Assembly (NCBI GenBank): GCA_020850595.1
Contig: JADZEK010000147.1
Span: 124,001-188,000 of the forward strand
Length of the DNA: 64,000 bases
Source: Anaerolineales bacterium
Lineage (GTDB): Bacteria > Chloroflexota > Anaerolineae > Anaerolineales > UBA6663
Direction of reading: 5' to 3'
Shown: piece after piece, positions 1 to 9,352 of the stretch
Numbering within the stretch: position 1 is the stretch's first letter
Layout: every line of letters starts with the position of its first letter
Position numbers and translations under genes: made by a program
Notes under the pieces: generated by a model
Told to the model about the DNA's origin: nothing
Databases searched by the model: none
The model's input: the letters and a program-made list of their open reading frames with translations, nothing else

Positions 1-261
1 GTCGGCGTCCTCGTACATGGCGTCGGGGGCGAAGCGGGCCGGCACGAACAGCAGCGCGGTGTTGGCGCCGGTGGAGTCAACGGCGGCTTTGACGGTATCG
101 AAAACCGGCACACCTTCCACCCATTCGCCGCCCTTGCCAGGGGTGACGCCGGCGACTACCTTGGTGCCGTAGGCGATCATTTGCTTGGTGTGGAACAGGC
201 CTTCGCGGCCGGTCATGCCCTGCACCAGCAGGCGCGTGTCTTTGTTGACCAGGATACTCAT
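1..261 (-). CDS. sucD: succinate-CoA ligase subunit alpha, partial at window edge
   Basis: Reverse-strand translation starts [45 protein letters not shown]..., typical SucD N-terminus; adjacent to sucC. Confidence 0.9.
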   Translation of the reverse strand, partial: MSILVNKDTRLLVQGMTGREGLFHTKQMIAYGTKVVAGVTPGKGGEWVEGVPVFDTVKAAVDSTGANTALLFVPARFAPDAMYEDAD

Positions 262-288
262 TAGTTTTGGCTCTCGATTGGCGGCGGG

Positions 289-1425
289 CTAGACGGTGCG
301 CGCGGCGGCGACGGCCTTCTGGGCGGCATCGGCCAGCGAGGTGGCGGTGAGCATCTGGGCATCGGCCAGGATGCGCCGGCCTTCGGCTTCGTTGGTGCCG
401 ACCAGGCGGACGACGAAGGGCACGCGGCGGTGCTGCGTCTCCAGCGCGGCGATGATGCCATGGGCGACTTCGTCGCAGCGGGTGATGCCGCCGAAGATGT
501 TGATAAGGACGGTCTTAACTTTGCGGTCAGAGAGGATGATGCGCAAAGCCGCGGCCACCTTGTCGGCCTGGGCGCCGCCGCCGATGTCGAGGAAGTTGGC
601 CGGTGAGCCGCCGAAGAGTTGGACGATGTCCATGGTGCCCATGGCTAACCCGGCGCCATTGACCATGCAGCCGATCTCACCGTCGAGCTTGACGTAGGAG
701 AGGCCGTATTTGCGCGCTTCGGTCTCCTGGCTGGTTTCCTCGTCCAGGTCGCGCATCTCGGCCAGGTCGGGGTGGCGGTAGAGGGCGTTGTCGTCGAGCA
801 CGATCTTGCCGTCGAGGGCCAGCAGGCGGTTGTCGCCGAGGATGACGAGCGGGTTGATCTCGGCCAAAGTGGCGTCGGTATTCTTGTAGACCTGGTAGAG
901 GCCCTGCGCGATTTGCTCGAAGGCGCGCCAATGCTCACGCGGCAACTCAATGGACAGGGCGATGTTGCGAATCTGGTAGTCGCGCAGCCCAAGCATGGGG
1001 TCTACGTATTCGCGGATGATCTTATCGGGGTCGGTGCGGGCGACTTCTTCGATCTCCACACCGCCGGCGGCCGAGGCGATCATGACTGGGCGGCGCGAGG
1101 CGCGGTCGTTGGTGAGGCCGAAGTAGATTTCTTTCTTGATGTCGGCGGCCTCGTCCACCAGCACCTTGCGCACCGGCAGGCCCTTGATGGTCATGGCGAG
1201 GATTTTGGCCGCGAGGTCTTCGGCTTCACCAGCGGTCTTGGCGACCTTGATGCCGCCGGCCTTGCCGCGCCCGCCGACCAGCACCTGGCTCTTGACGACC
1301 ACGCGCCCGCCCAGCTCGGTGGCGATGTCGCGCGCTTCGCTGGCCGAGGCGGCAATCTTCCCTTTGGGGATGGGGATGCCATGCCGGGCAAAGATGAGTT
1401 TCGATTGATACTCGTGCAGTTTCAA
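289..1425 (-). CDS. sucC: succinate-CoA ligase (ADP-forming) subunit beta
   Basis: [24 protein letters not shown]...[13 protein letters not shown]..., ATP-grasp SucC; TTG start at 1425 chosen over upstream ORF extension. Confidence 0.92.
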   Translation of the reverse strand: MKLHEYQSKLIFARHGIPIPKGKIAASASEARDIATELGGRVVVKSQVLVGGRGKAGGIKVAKTAGEAEDLAAKILAMTIKGLPVRKVLVDEAADIKKEIYFGLTNDRASRRPVMIASAAGGVEIEEVARTDPDKIIREYVDPMLGLRDYQIRNIALSIELPREHWRAFEQIAQGLYQVYKNTDATLAEINPLVILGDNRLLALDGKIVLDDNALYRHPDLAEMRDLDEETSQETEARKYGLSYVKLDGEIGCMVNGAGLAMGTMDIVQLFGGSPANFLDIGGGAQADKVAAALRIILSDRKVKTVLINIFGGITRCDEVAHGIIAALETQHRRVPFVVRLVGTNEAEGRRILADAQMLTATSLADAAQKAVAAARTV

Positions 1426-1692
1426 ATCAGCCTCCGGCCAATCGGCAGGGTAAGAGACGCGATAAACCGCGAGCCCCGGCGACGCCAATGAGCATTGTAG
1501 CGCACTTTCGGGCCGCCGCCGGTCGGGCTGGGGCGGTGAGCCGTTGCCAAATTGAATGAGGCTGCTTTGGGGGCCGCGGGCGCGGGGCGTAGCACGCTAC
1601 TCCCCGACACAAGGCGGCGCTGGGCGGGCGTAGAGCGAGGCGGCCGGGCCGCGCCCAACCGCCTCGCCTTAGAACGCCCGGAGCGCCCTGCC

Positions 1693-4600
1693 CTATGGCG
1701 CGATGGTCAGCGGCGCGAATTTCATCAAGCGCTGGTTGCCGGGGTCGGCGACGTAGATGTCGCCGGCCGAGTCGAGGGCCAGGCCGCCCACCAGGGCGAA
1801 GCGTCCCGGCTCAACGCCGTAGTCACCCCAGGTAGTCAGGAACTTGCCGAACTGGTCGAAGACCAGCACGCGGTAGCCTTCGGGATCGGCGACGTAGACG
1901 CGCTTCTGACCATCCACCGCCAGGAACGGTTTGTTGTCGAGCGATTGGCCGTACCAGCCAACGACGGGCCACTCGCGCACGTAGAGGTAGGTGGCGTTGG
2001 CGGAGTCCCATTGGAAGACCTGCACGCGCTGGTTCCAAGTATCGGCCACGAAAACCGTGCCGTCAGCGGTCACAGCCACGCCCACCGGTTCGTCAAACTG
2101 GCCGGGGTCGCTGCCACCACCGCCAATGGTGTTCAGGCTGACACCGTTGGAGTCGAAGACGACGATGCGCTTGTTGCCGGTGTCGGCCACATAGACGCGG
2201 CCTTGTCCGTCCACGGCGATGCCGCGCGGCCCCCAGAAGGCGGCAGCGGTTTCACCTTGGCCGAACGTGCCCCACATGGTGAGGAAGTTGCCGTCGGCGT
2301 CGAACTTTTGCACGCGGTGGTTCCAGGTGTCGGTGACGTACAGCGAGCCATCCGGCCCGACGGCAACGCCCCACGGCTCGTTGAAGGCGCCGGGAGCGGC
2401 GGTGCCGGCGTCGAGGCTGCCGAACGCGCCCCAGGTGAGTAGCAGGTTGCCCTGGCTGTCGAACTTCTGGATGCGGTTGTTGCGCGAGTCGGCCACGTAC
2501 ACGGAGCCATCGGCCGCCACGGCCACGCCGCGCGGCGCGTTGAACTGGGCCTGACCGACGCCTTCGCTGCCCCAGAGCGTGATGGCCGCCAGGTCTTGCC
2601 GGGCGCCGATGTATGGGTCTTCGGGCGCGGCGTTACCTTCGAGCACGGTCGGGCCGACGCCGTAGGACCAGATTTGGCTGGCGACGTCCTTGCGGACGTA
2701 CAGGCGCATGCGCTCCGACACGGGCCACTCCGAGAGGTCGAAGTTGGTGGGCGGGTCGGTCAACTCGCCGTAGAGTTTGTAGTCGCGGTTGAACCAGATA
2801 TTCCACAGGGCCTGCCGCCACTGGGCGTTGCCGAGGGCGTAGCTGACGCGAGGCCAATCCAGGCTGAAGTAGCCCTGGTAGGGCCAGACCATGCGGATGT
2901 ACTCAAACATGTAGTAGCGGTCGCCCAGCAGCGCCTCGACCTTGCTCCAGTGCTTGGGGCCGGCGATGACGACGGGCGCGTCTACGCTCTCGCGCGTGGG
3001 CTGGTCGCCATAATAAGACTGGTTGATGAAGTCGCGGAAGTACCAGGTCATGGGCCAGGCGACATCGGAGTCGTAGGCGACCTTCAGGCCCAGGCCGTCC
3101 TCAATGCGGTAAGAGAGGTCTTCGATCTGGGTCATGACGGTCTTGACGCCGCGCGAAGCGTGGGCGTAGACCAGGAACTCGTTGGCGTAGTCGTAGTTGA
3201 TATAGGCGGCGATGAAGGCGGCGCGGGCGGTGAGCAGCGCCAGCAGCCCGAAAACCGACAGGCCGGCCAGCCGGAGCACATGGTGGAAGCCAAGCTGCAG
3301 CCCCAGGCCGTAGAGCGCCACCAGGCCGATGCCGGCCACGAGCGCCGAGGAGATGAACAGACCGGTAGCTTGCAGCTGGGCCAGATCGCTGCCCTGGAAG
3401 GGCGGGGTCTGTCCGAGCAGCGCCCCCAGGGCGGCGGCGAGGGCCACCACGGTGAGCGGGAGCAGCAGGGCCACCAGCCAGGCGCGGCGCTCGCGGAAGG
3501 CCGGCCAGTTGGCACCGTCTATTAGCTTGCCGATGGACCAGCCGGAGGCCAGGATGAGCGGCAGCGTGATGTGGGTGGTCAGCCAGGGCATCTTCTCGCC
3601 GGCGATACTGAAGGCGACCAGGGCGGCGACGGCCCAGAAGCCAAAGTAGCCGATGACGGGGAAGCGCAGCGGCTTCTCGGCGGGCGGCTCGACATCCGCC
3701 GTGTCATCTGCCGGGTCGCTGACGCGCAGCCACTGGCGCAGGCCGTAGTAGGCGGCCAGCAGCGCGCCGATGGCGGGCAGGAACTCGTAGAGGGGGATGT
3801 TGATGGCGGCGTAGTAGTACCAGGGCTGGTTGCCGCGCTGCACGCCGTGCTGCTCGAGCCAGTAGGCCAACGAGCCGATGAGACCCGTGGCGAGGCCGGC
3901 GCCGTTGGTAAAGAAGGTGGTGAAGAGCGTGACAAAGAGGCTGTAGAAGATGGCGGCGCAGATCAGGAACGTGCGCGTGTCCCACAGCAGGCCCAGCGCC
4001 AAGGTGAGGCCGAGGAGCACGAGGCAGGTGAAGATCGTAAAACCCGCGTCGGTGTAGAACAGGAACTGAAACAGGCCGACACCGCTGGGGAGGGTGTAGC
4101 TAAGACCGGTGAAGTTCTGACCAATCAGCCGGCCCCACAAGCGCACTGGAAACGCGGTGAGCTGCGGCAGGACGAACAGGCCGAAGATCATGAGCACGTC
4201 GAAGGCGGCGAAGCGGCGCAGGCCGCCCCGGAACTCGGCCAGGGCGAAGCCGCAGACGCCCAGGAGCGCGACGGCCCCGATCCCCAGCGCCAGGCGCACG
4301 CCCTGCTGACCGGGCGTCAGCGGCGCAGGCGCGGCGGTGGTCGCCGCGGCCTCGGGGTCGGCAGGCACGGCCGTGGCGGTGCCGGTGGCGGCAGGTTTCT
4401 CGAAGGCTTGCAGGCCGGCGGCGGCCACGCCCGCCAGCAGCAGCAGCATGAGCGCGAACAGAAAGCCGCGGCGGAAATCGGCGCGTTGCCAGCGCACGGC
4501 GAGCAACTCGCGCACGAGGTGCAGGCCGAGGAACAGCATGGAAATGGCCACGTAAATGAACGAGGCTTCCATGGTGGCATACAGCAGGGCTGTGACGGCC

Positions 4601-5142
4601 GTCAGCCAATAGAGATACTTGGCGGCGCGGGTTTCCAAGTAGCGCAGCACGCAGAGCGCGATGAGCAGGCCCCAGACGACCATGTACGGCTCGTCGCGGA
4701 TGTAGCGCGAGTAGTAGAGCATGTAGGGCGAGATGAGCATCAGCCCCGCCGCAACCAGCGCACCGGCGCGGCCGAGCCACTGGCGGAAGAAGTAGAGGAG
4801 CGCGATGGCGACCACGCCCAGGAGCGAGGTGGCGATGCGGGCGGTGAAGTCGTTGTCGCCGAACAGCCAGTAGGTGAAGGCGGTGACCTCGAAGCGCAGC
4901 ACGCCGTGCATCAGCGGTGAGTGCTGAAAGCCGCGGCCTTGAAAGAGGTACCAGGCGTACTCGGTGTGCAGGCTTTCGTCGTGGCTCATGGCCCGCGCGC
5001 CGAGGTCGTAGAAGCGGGTGATGAACCCGGCCACGATCAGCAGCGCGTAGAGCACCTTCTCCCACGTCAGCGCCAGAGCGGCCGCCAGCGGGCGGTCGAG
5101 CAGCGAGGGGGCGGGCGGGCTTTCCAGGGTGGTGGTCGCCAT
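1693..5142 (-). CDS. Agl23/TIGR03663-like membrane glycosyltransferase (GT39-type) with C-terminal NHL-repeat beta-propeller
   Basis: N-term MATTTLES...DLGARAMSHDESLHTEYAWYLFQGRGFQHSPLMHGVLRF plus many TM helices; C-term repeated NHL blades (GSVYVADSRNNRIQKFDSQG.., GSLYVTDTWNHRVQKFD..). Confidence 0.85.
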   Translation of the reverse strand: MATTTLESPPAPSLLDRPLAAALALTWEKVLYALLIVAGFITRFYDLGARAMSHDESLHTEYAWYLFQGRGFQHSPLMHGVLRFEVTAFTYWLFGDNDFTARIATSLLGVVAIALLYFFRQWLGRAGALVAAGLMLISPYMLYYSRYIRDEPYMVVWGLLIALCVLRYLETRAAKYLYWLTAVTALLYATMEASFIYVAISMLFLGLHLVRELLAVRWQRADFRRGFLFALMLLLLAGVAAAGLQAFEKPAATGTATAVPADPEAAATTAAPAPLTPGQQGVRLALGIGAVALLGVCGFALAEFRGGLRRFAAFDVLMIFGLFVLPQLTAFPVRLWGRLIGQNFTGLSYTLPSGVGLFQFLFYTDAGFTIFTCLVLLGLTLALGLLWDTRTFLICAAIFYSLFVTLFTTFFTNGAGLATGLIGSLAYWLEQHGVQRGNQPWYYYAAINIPLYEFLPAIGALLAAYYGLRQWLRVSDPADDTADVEPPAEKPLRFPVIGYFGFWAVAALVAFSIAGEKMPWLTTHITLPLILASGWSIGKLIDGANWPAFRERRAWLVALLLPLTVVALAAALGALLGQTPPFQGSDLAQLQATGLFISSALVAGIGLVALYGLGLQLGFHHVLRLAGLSVFGLLALLTARAAFIAAYINYDYANEFLVYAHASRGVKTVMTQIEDLSYRIEDGLGLKVAYDSDVAWPMTWYFRDFINQSYYGDQPTRESVDAPVVIAGPKHWSKVEALLGDRYYMFEYIRMVWPYQGYFSLDWPRVSYALGNAQWRQALWNIWFNRDYKLYGELTDPPTNFDLSEWPVSERMRLYVRKDVASQIWSYGVGPTVLEGNAAPEDPYIGARQDLAAITLWGSEGVGQAQFNAPRGVAVAADGSVYVADSRNNRIQKFDSQGNLLLTWGAFGSLDAGTAAPGAFNEPWGVAVGPDGSLYVTDTWNHRVQKFDADGNFLTMWGTFGQGETAAAFWGPRGIAVDGQGRVYVADTGNKRIVVFDSNGVSLNTIGGGGSDPGQFDEPVGVAVTADGTVFVADTWNQRVQVFQWDSANATYLYVREWPVVGWYGQSLDNKPFLAVDGQKRVYVADPEGYRVLVFDQFGKFLTTWGDYGVEPGRFALVGGLALDSAGDIYVADPGNQRLMKFAPLTIAP

Positions 5143-5164
5143 AGTGGTGTCGGGTTCCTCAGAG

Positions 5165-5953
5165 CTATCTGTTACGACTGGGGCGAGGGCGGCCGGCGGG
5201 GCGCGGCGGGCGGCGGGTGGCGCGGGCCGGGGCAGGCACGGCTTTGGCCGGAGCGCGCAGGAGTTTGACCTCTTCGGGGCGCAGTTCGCGCCACTGGCCG
5301 AGCGCCAGGTCGCCGAGGGCCAGGCCGCCCATGCGCACGCGAATGAGGCGCTGCACGGGTAGGCCCAGCAGGCGGCCGATGTCGCGGATTTGGTGCTTGC
5401 GGCCCTCGTGCATGACGAGGCGCAGCCAGGCGCTGCCGTGGGCGCGGCCTTCGCGCTGCACCAGGGCCGGGGCGGTGCGACTGCCCTCGAGCATGACACC
5501 GCGCCGCCACGTTTCTAACTGGTCGGCGCGTGGCTCGCCGCGCACGAGCACGCGATATTCTTTCTCCGACTCGTAGCGGGGGTGCGTCAGGCGGTCGGTC
5601 AGCGCGCCATCGTTGGTCAGCAGGATCAAGCCTTCGCTGTCTATATCCAACCGGCCCACGGGGTAGAGGCGGCCGGGGAACGGCACCAGGTCGCGCACGG
5701 TCTGGCGGTCACCCTGCGCGGAGAGCGATGAAACTACGCCACGCGGCTTGTGCAGAAGGATGTAGATGAAGCGCTCAGGCGATTCCAGCGGTTCGCCGTC
5801 CACGGCGATGTGGTCACGACTGGGGTCGGCCTTCTGGCCGAGCGCAGCGCGCTTGCCGTTGACGGTGACGCGGCCTTGCTCGATGAGGTCTTCGCAACTG
5901 CGCCGCGAGCCAAGCCCGGCGCGGGCCATGAGTTTCTGGAGACGCTCTTCCAT
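5165..5953 (-). CDS. RluB/RsuA-family 23S/16S rRNA pseudouridine synthase
   Basis: MEERLQKLMARAGLGSRRSCEDLIEQGRVTVNGKRA (S4 domain), PVGRLDIDSEGLILLTNDGAL catalytic motif. Confidence 0.92.
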   Translation of the reverse strand: MEERLQKLMARAGLGSRRSCEDLIEQGRVTVNGKRAALGQKADPSRDHIAVDGEPLESPERFIYILLHKPRGVVSSLSAQGDRQTVRDLVPFPGRLYPVGRLDIDSEGLILLTNDGALTDRLTHPRYESEKEYRVLVRGEPRADQLETWRRGVMLEGSRTAPALVQREGRAHGSAWLRLVMHEGRKHQIRDIGRLLGLPVQRLIRVRMGGLALGDLALGQWRELRPEEVKLLRAPAKAVPAPARATRRPPRPAGRPRPSRNR

Positions 5954-5961
5954 GCGGCGGC

Positions 5962-6510
5962 CTAGGGCTTGGGCGTGGGGGCCGGGGCGGGGCCAAAGGG
6001 CGTGGCGACCGGGCCGGCGGCGAAGGCGGTCGTGGCAAGCGGCGCGGCGACCGAGGCATGGTGCGCGACGGCGGCAGCCTCCAGTTGGGGATCAGCCGCG
6101 CGCGGGGTGAGCGCCAGGCCGGCGGGCGTTTCGACCACGCCGGCCGTGACGGCCGGGCGCAGGCCAAATGACCCAGGCACGAGCGTGGCGGCGGTGAAGG
6201 CCACGGCCAGGAGGCTGACATAGAAGCTCAGGCGCGGCAGCGCGCGCGGCCAGGCCGGGCGCGGGGCGGCGGGGCGGACCGCGGTGACGCGCGCCCACAG
6301 GACGGGCCAGTCATGAGCAGGGTGACGCTCCAGAGGGCGCAGGGCGGCCGGCAGGGCGCGCAGGTTGTCGTGCAGTGTGGCGAGGTCGGCCGCAGCGGCA
6401 CGGCACGCGGGGCAAGCGGCCAGGTGCGCCTCGAGCGGCGCGGCGCGGTGCGCGCTGAGGCGGCCTTCGGCATAGGCCAAGAGATCGGGCTGGACGTGCC
6501 AGTTGGTCAC
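5962..6510 (-). CDS. anti-sigma factor, zf-HC2-like
   Basis: VTNWHVQPDLLAYAEGRLSAHRAAPLEAHLAACPACRAAAADL (HxxxCxxC) plus TM; GTG start overlaps sigma-factor stop (GTGA). Confidence 0.75.
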   Translation of the reverse strand: MTNWHVQPDLLAYAEGRLSAHRAAPLEAHLAACPACRAAAADLATLHDNLRALPAALRPLERHPAHDWPVLWARVTAVRPAAPRPAWPRALPRLSFYVSLLAVAFTAATLVPGSFGLRPAVTAGVVETPAGLALTPRAADPQLEAAAVAHHASVAAPLATTAFAAGPVATPFGPAPAPTPKP

Positions 6511-7109
6511 ACCCACTGCTCCGTCAGTTCGGATTCCGGCTCTACCCCCAGAGCGCGCAAGTGCACCCGCAGGGCCTGCAAGCCCTGGCGTGTGCGCGAC
6601 TCGGCGGTTTTGGGGTTGCAACCGAGGGTCGCGCCGATTTCTTTGTAGCGCAGTTCGAGCAGGTAGCGCAGGGCCACCGGCTCGCGCAGGCGGGGCGGCA
6701 GGGCTTGCAGGGCTTGCCACACCTGGGCACGGACGCCGCGGCGCTCGAGCACGCTCTCGATCAGGTGATCGGGCTGGCGGCGGCGATCATTGGCGGCGCG
6801 CTCGAGCGGCAGCAGGGCCAGCCACTTGCGGCGGCGCTTGTTGCGGCAGCGGCTGAGGGTGATGGTGTACAACCAGGTGGAAAAAGCGGAGCGAGCCGGG
6901 TCGTAGCGGCCGAGGTTGCGCAGCGCGTACACAAAGGCGTCCTGCGCCACTTCTTCGGCATCCTGGAGGTCGCTCAGCAGACCGAGCGCCAGGCGCAACA
7001 CGGCCGGGCTGAACTGGGCGTAGAGGGCGGCGCAGGCGGCTTCGTCGCCGGCGGCCCCCCGCGCCAGCCAGTCGGCCAGGTGCGCGGCGGGAGGAGAAGG
7101 GTCGGCCAT
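6507..7109 (-). CDS. RNA polymerase sigma-70 factor, ECF subfamily
   Basis: DLQDAEEVAQDAFVYALRNLGRYDPARSAFSTWLYTITLSRCRNKRRR; region 4 LRYLLELRYKEIGATLGCNPKTAESRTRQGLQALR. Confidence 0.9.
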   Translation of the reverse strand: MADPSPPAAHLADWLARGAAGDEAACAALYAQFSPAVLRLALGLLSDLQDAEEVAQDAFVYALRNLGRYDPARSAFSTWLYTITLSRCRNKRRRKWLALLPLERAANDRRRQPDHLIESVLERRGVRAQVWQALQALPPRLREPVALRYLLELRYKEIGATLGCNPKTAESRTRQGLQALRVHLRALGVEPESELTEQWV

Positions 7110-7216
7110 CAGGATGCGGTTTCCAGGGCGTTATACACCCAATGGGCACGAAAGGCGCGGACAGTCCTGCCAGTATCGCACAGTCAGCTTACGGCAGGCT
7201 TAAGGCGGCCACGGCG

Positions 7217-8614
7217 CTAACCCTTGAGCAGGCTGTCAGCGGTCGGCGCGGCCAGACCCGGCTCTGGCAGGCTGAGCGGCGGCAGGTCAGACAGCGAGGC
7301 GAGGCCAAAGTGCTGCATGAACTCGGGCGTCGTGGAGTAAAGCACGGGGCGGCCCGGCCCTTCGGCACGGCCGCCTTCTTCGACCAGGCCCTTGCTCAGC
7401 AAGTTCTTGATGACGCTATCCGAGTTTACGCCGCGCACGGCCTCGATTTGCGGCCGCGTGACGGGCTGCTGGTAGGCAATGATCGCCAACGTTTCCAGGG
7501 CGGCGCGGCTGAGGGGCGTGGCGGCGGCCAGGCCAAGGAAGCGCTCCACGCGGCCCGCGGCGGAGGGCGCGGTGGTGAGCTGCACTTTGTCGCGGAAGCG
7601 CTGCAAGCTCAGGCCGCGCGAGCGGTAACTTTCGGTCAGCGCGACCAAGGCGGCTTCGACTTCGCGCGGGTTGACCTCCAGGGCTTCGGCTAGCCGGGCA
7701 ACCGGGGTCGCGCCATCGGCGACGAACAGCAGCGCTTCCAACTGCGCTTCCAGGCTCAGCGGCACGACCTGGGTGAGGGCGGCCTCGTCCACCATTTGGA
7801 ACAAGGAGGGGAGGGCAACCGGGATGTCAGGGCCGGCCGCCGGCGCTGCTTCGGCCGACGGCTCTGGCGCGGGGACTGCTGTTTCGGGCGCCTGACCGCG
7901 CCGGGCGCGCTTACGGCCCTGGGCGGGGGCAGCGGCGGGCGGAGACGGCAAGCTGACGGGCGCGGCGGAGACGGCGCCTTCCGGCGCGGCGATCAGCACG
8001 TCTTCGGGCGCGCTTGCGACTACTGACGCCTCGGCCGTGGGTAAGGTTCCATCGGCCAGGGCTTGCAGCTCGGCGGCGGCCTCCTGGGCTAACTCAGGCG
8101 GTTCGACTTCAGGAGCGACGGCGGGGGTCTCCGGGCCGATGGCCTCGGCCAGGACAGCGGCGTCGGCATCGTCGCCGAACACGTCCACGACCTCCACGGT
8201 TGCGCCCGCGCCGCTCAAAAGCTCCAGCAGCGCGTCGGGGTCAGCGGATGGTTCGGCCTCCAGGAGGACAACGACGTCGCCTACTGTGCTATCGGCCTCG
8301 GGTTCGTGCGGGTCTTCGTCGTCATCATCGTCGTCGTCTGCTTCTTCATCTTCATCGTCGTCGTCATCATCAGCATCGTCGTCGTCGTCGTCATCATCAT
8401 CGACATCGTCATCGCCAAGGTCATCGGCGGCGCTGACAGCGAGTGCGGCGGGCGCAACCGGCGGCTCAGGCAAGGCTTCTGGCTCCGGGGCGGCGGGTTC
8501 AGGCTGAGGCTCGGCGGCAGGCGGCTCCGGCGCGGCGGGCGTGGCAGCAGGTTCAGGCGGCAGATCGCCGGGCAGCCAGGCGGGCATCCCTTCGGGTTGG
8601 GTCGAAGTGGGCAT
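7217..8614 (-). CDS. scpB: SMC-ScpA-ScpB complex subunit ScpB with ~280 aa acidic/Pro-Ala-rich N-terminal extension
   Basis: C-terminal core LSLEAQLEALLFVADGATPVARLAEALEVN...TLAIIAYQQPVTRPQIEAVRGVNSDSVIKNLLSKGLVEE typical ScpB; N-term contains DDDVDDDDDDDDDADDDDDDEDEEADDDDDDDEDP. Confidence 0.88.
   Translation of the reverse strand: MPTSTQPEGMPAWLPGDLPPEPAATPAAPEPPAAEPQPEPAAPEPEALPEPPVAPAALAVSAADDLGDDDVDDDDDDDDDADDDDDDEDEEADDDDDDDEDPHEPEADSTVGDVVVLLEAEPSADPDALLELLSGAGATVEVVDVFGDDADAAVLAEAIGPETPAVAPEVEPPELAQEAAAELQALADGTLPTAEASVVASAPEDVLIAAPEGAVSAAPVSLPSPPAAAPAQGRKRARRGQAPETAVPAPEPSAEAAPAAGPDIPVALPSLFQMVDEAALTQVVPLSLEAQLEALLFVADGATPVARLAEALEVNPREVEAALVALTESYRSRGLSLQRFRDKVQLTTAPSAAGRVERFLGLAAATPLSRAALETLAIIAYQQPVTRPQIEAVRGVNSDSVIKNLLSKGLVEEGGRAEGPGRPVLYSTTPEFMQHFGLASLSDLPPLSLPEPGLAAPTADSLLKG
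8313..8418. repeat. imperfect GTC/ATC trinucleotide repeat encoding the Asp/Glu tract of ScpB
   Basis: Run of gtcgtcatcatcgtcgtcg... between ~8313 and 8418. Confidence 0.85.
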
Positions 8615-8725
8615 GTTATAATTTTCGCGACGTAGGTCTCGTGAAGTAGATGATCGGTGGAAGGATGGGCGGGGCGGCTTTAGGCCTGCCAACGCCCAAC
8701 AGTTAGTGAGTGTGGAGGGTAAACA

Positions 8726-9307
8726 ATGAACCTTTCAATCCGCGCGCGGCTGCTGGCCGTCGCAACCGTTCTGAGTTTGGCCGGGCTGGCCTGCGGCTCG
8801 GGCCTTGGTGTCGGGGCGCCCACGGCCCCGGCTTCGCCCATCCCGATTTCGACCGAGGCCGCCGGGGAGTTCGAGAACCTGTGGGAGAATGCCCTGAAAA
8901 ACGCCGGCCCAAATGGCGAGGTGACCGTCGTCATGACCGAAGAGCAGGTGACGTCTTTTGTCGCCCTCAAGCTGGCAGAAGAGGCGGATAATCCCCTCAC
9001 GAACATCCAGATTTATCTCCGCGACGGCAAGATGACGCTCACCGGCGACGCCAAGCTGGGCGCGATCTCGGCTCCGGCCACGATTGCGATCAGCGTCACG
9101 GTAGATGCGACGGGCGACCTGGTGGCTGAGATCGAGGACGCCGATTTCGGACCGGTGCCGGTACCGCAGTCGGTGCTCGATCAACTCAATGAGAGCATCG
9201 CCCAATCTATCACCAACGAACTCTCGTTTGACGAGACGCAGGTGACGATCCAAAGTATCGCCATCGCGGACGGCAAGATGTCGTTCAGCGGCATCGTGAA
9301 CCAATAG
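8726..9307 (+). CDS. hypothetical lipoprotein
   Basis: MNLSIRARLLAVATVLSLAGLACGSG lipobox; RBS-like ggagg upstream. Confidence 0.75.
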   Translation: MNLSIRARLLAVATVLSLAGLACGSGLGVGAPTAPASPIPISTEAAGEFENLWENALKNAGPNGEVTVVMTEEQVTSFVALKLAEEADNPLTNIQIYLRDGKMTLTGDAKLGAISAPATIAISVTVDATGDLVAEIEDADFGPVPVPQSVLDQLNESIAQSITNELSFDETQVTIQSIAIADGKMSFSGIVNQ

Positions 9308-9352
9308 CCGGCGGCGCCCGACATTATACCATCGGCCTCCGGCCGGTCTGGC

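Noticed and set aside
3571-4920. 449 aa + strand ORF and several other long + ORFs across 1.5-5.3 kb
   Set aside because: Antisense of a clear glycosyltransferase/NHL gene; low-complexity Gly/Glu/Gln/Arg composition typical of spurious high-GC antisense ORFs.
8313-8418. Possible CRISPR-like or satellite array
   Set aside because: Only a coding trinucleotide repeat; no spacers. No CRISPR array seen anywhere in the window.
8306-8635. + strand Val/Ile-rich ORF (RVFVVIIVVVCFFIFIVVV...) looking like a TM protein
   Set aside because: Frame artefact of the trinucleotide repeat that encodes the Asp/Glu tract of ScpB on the other strand.
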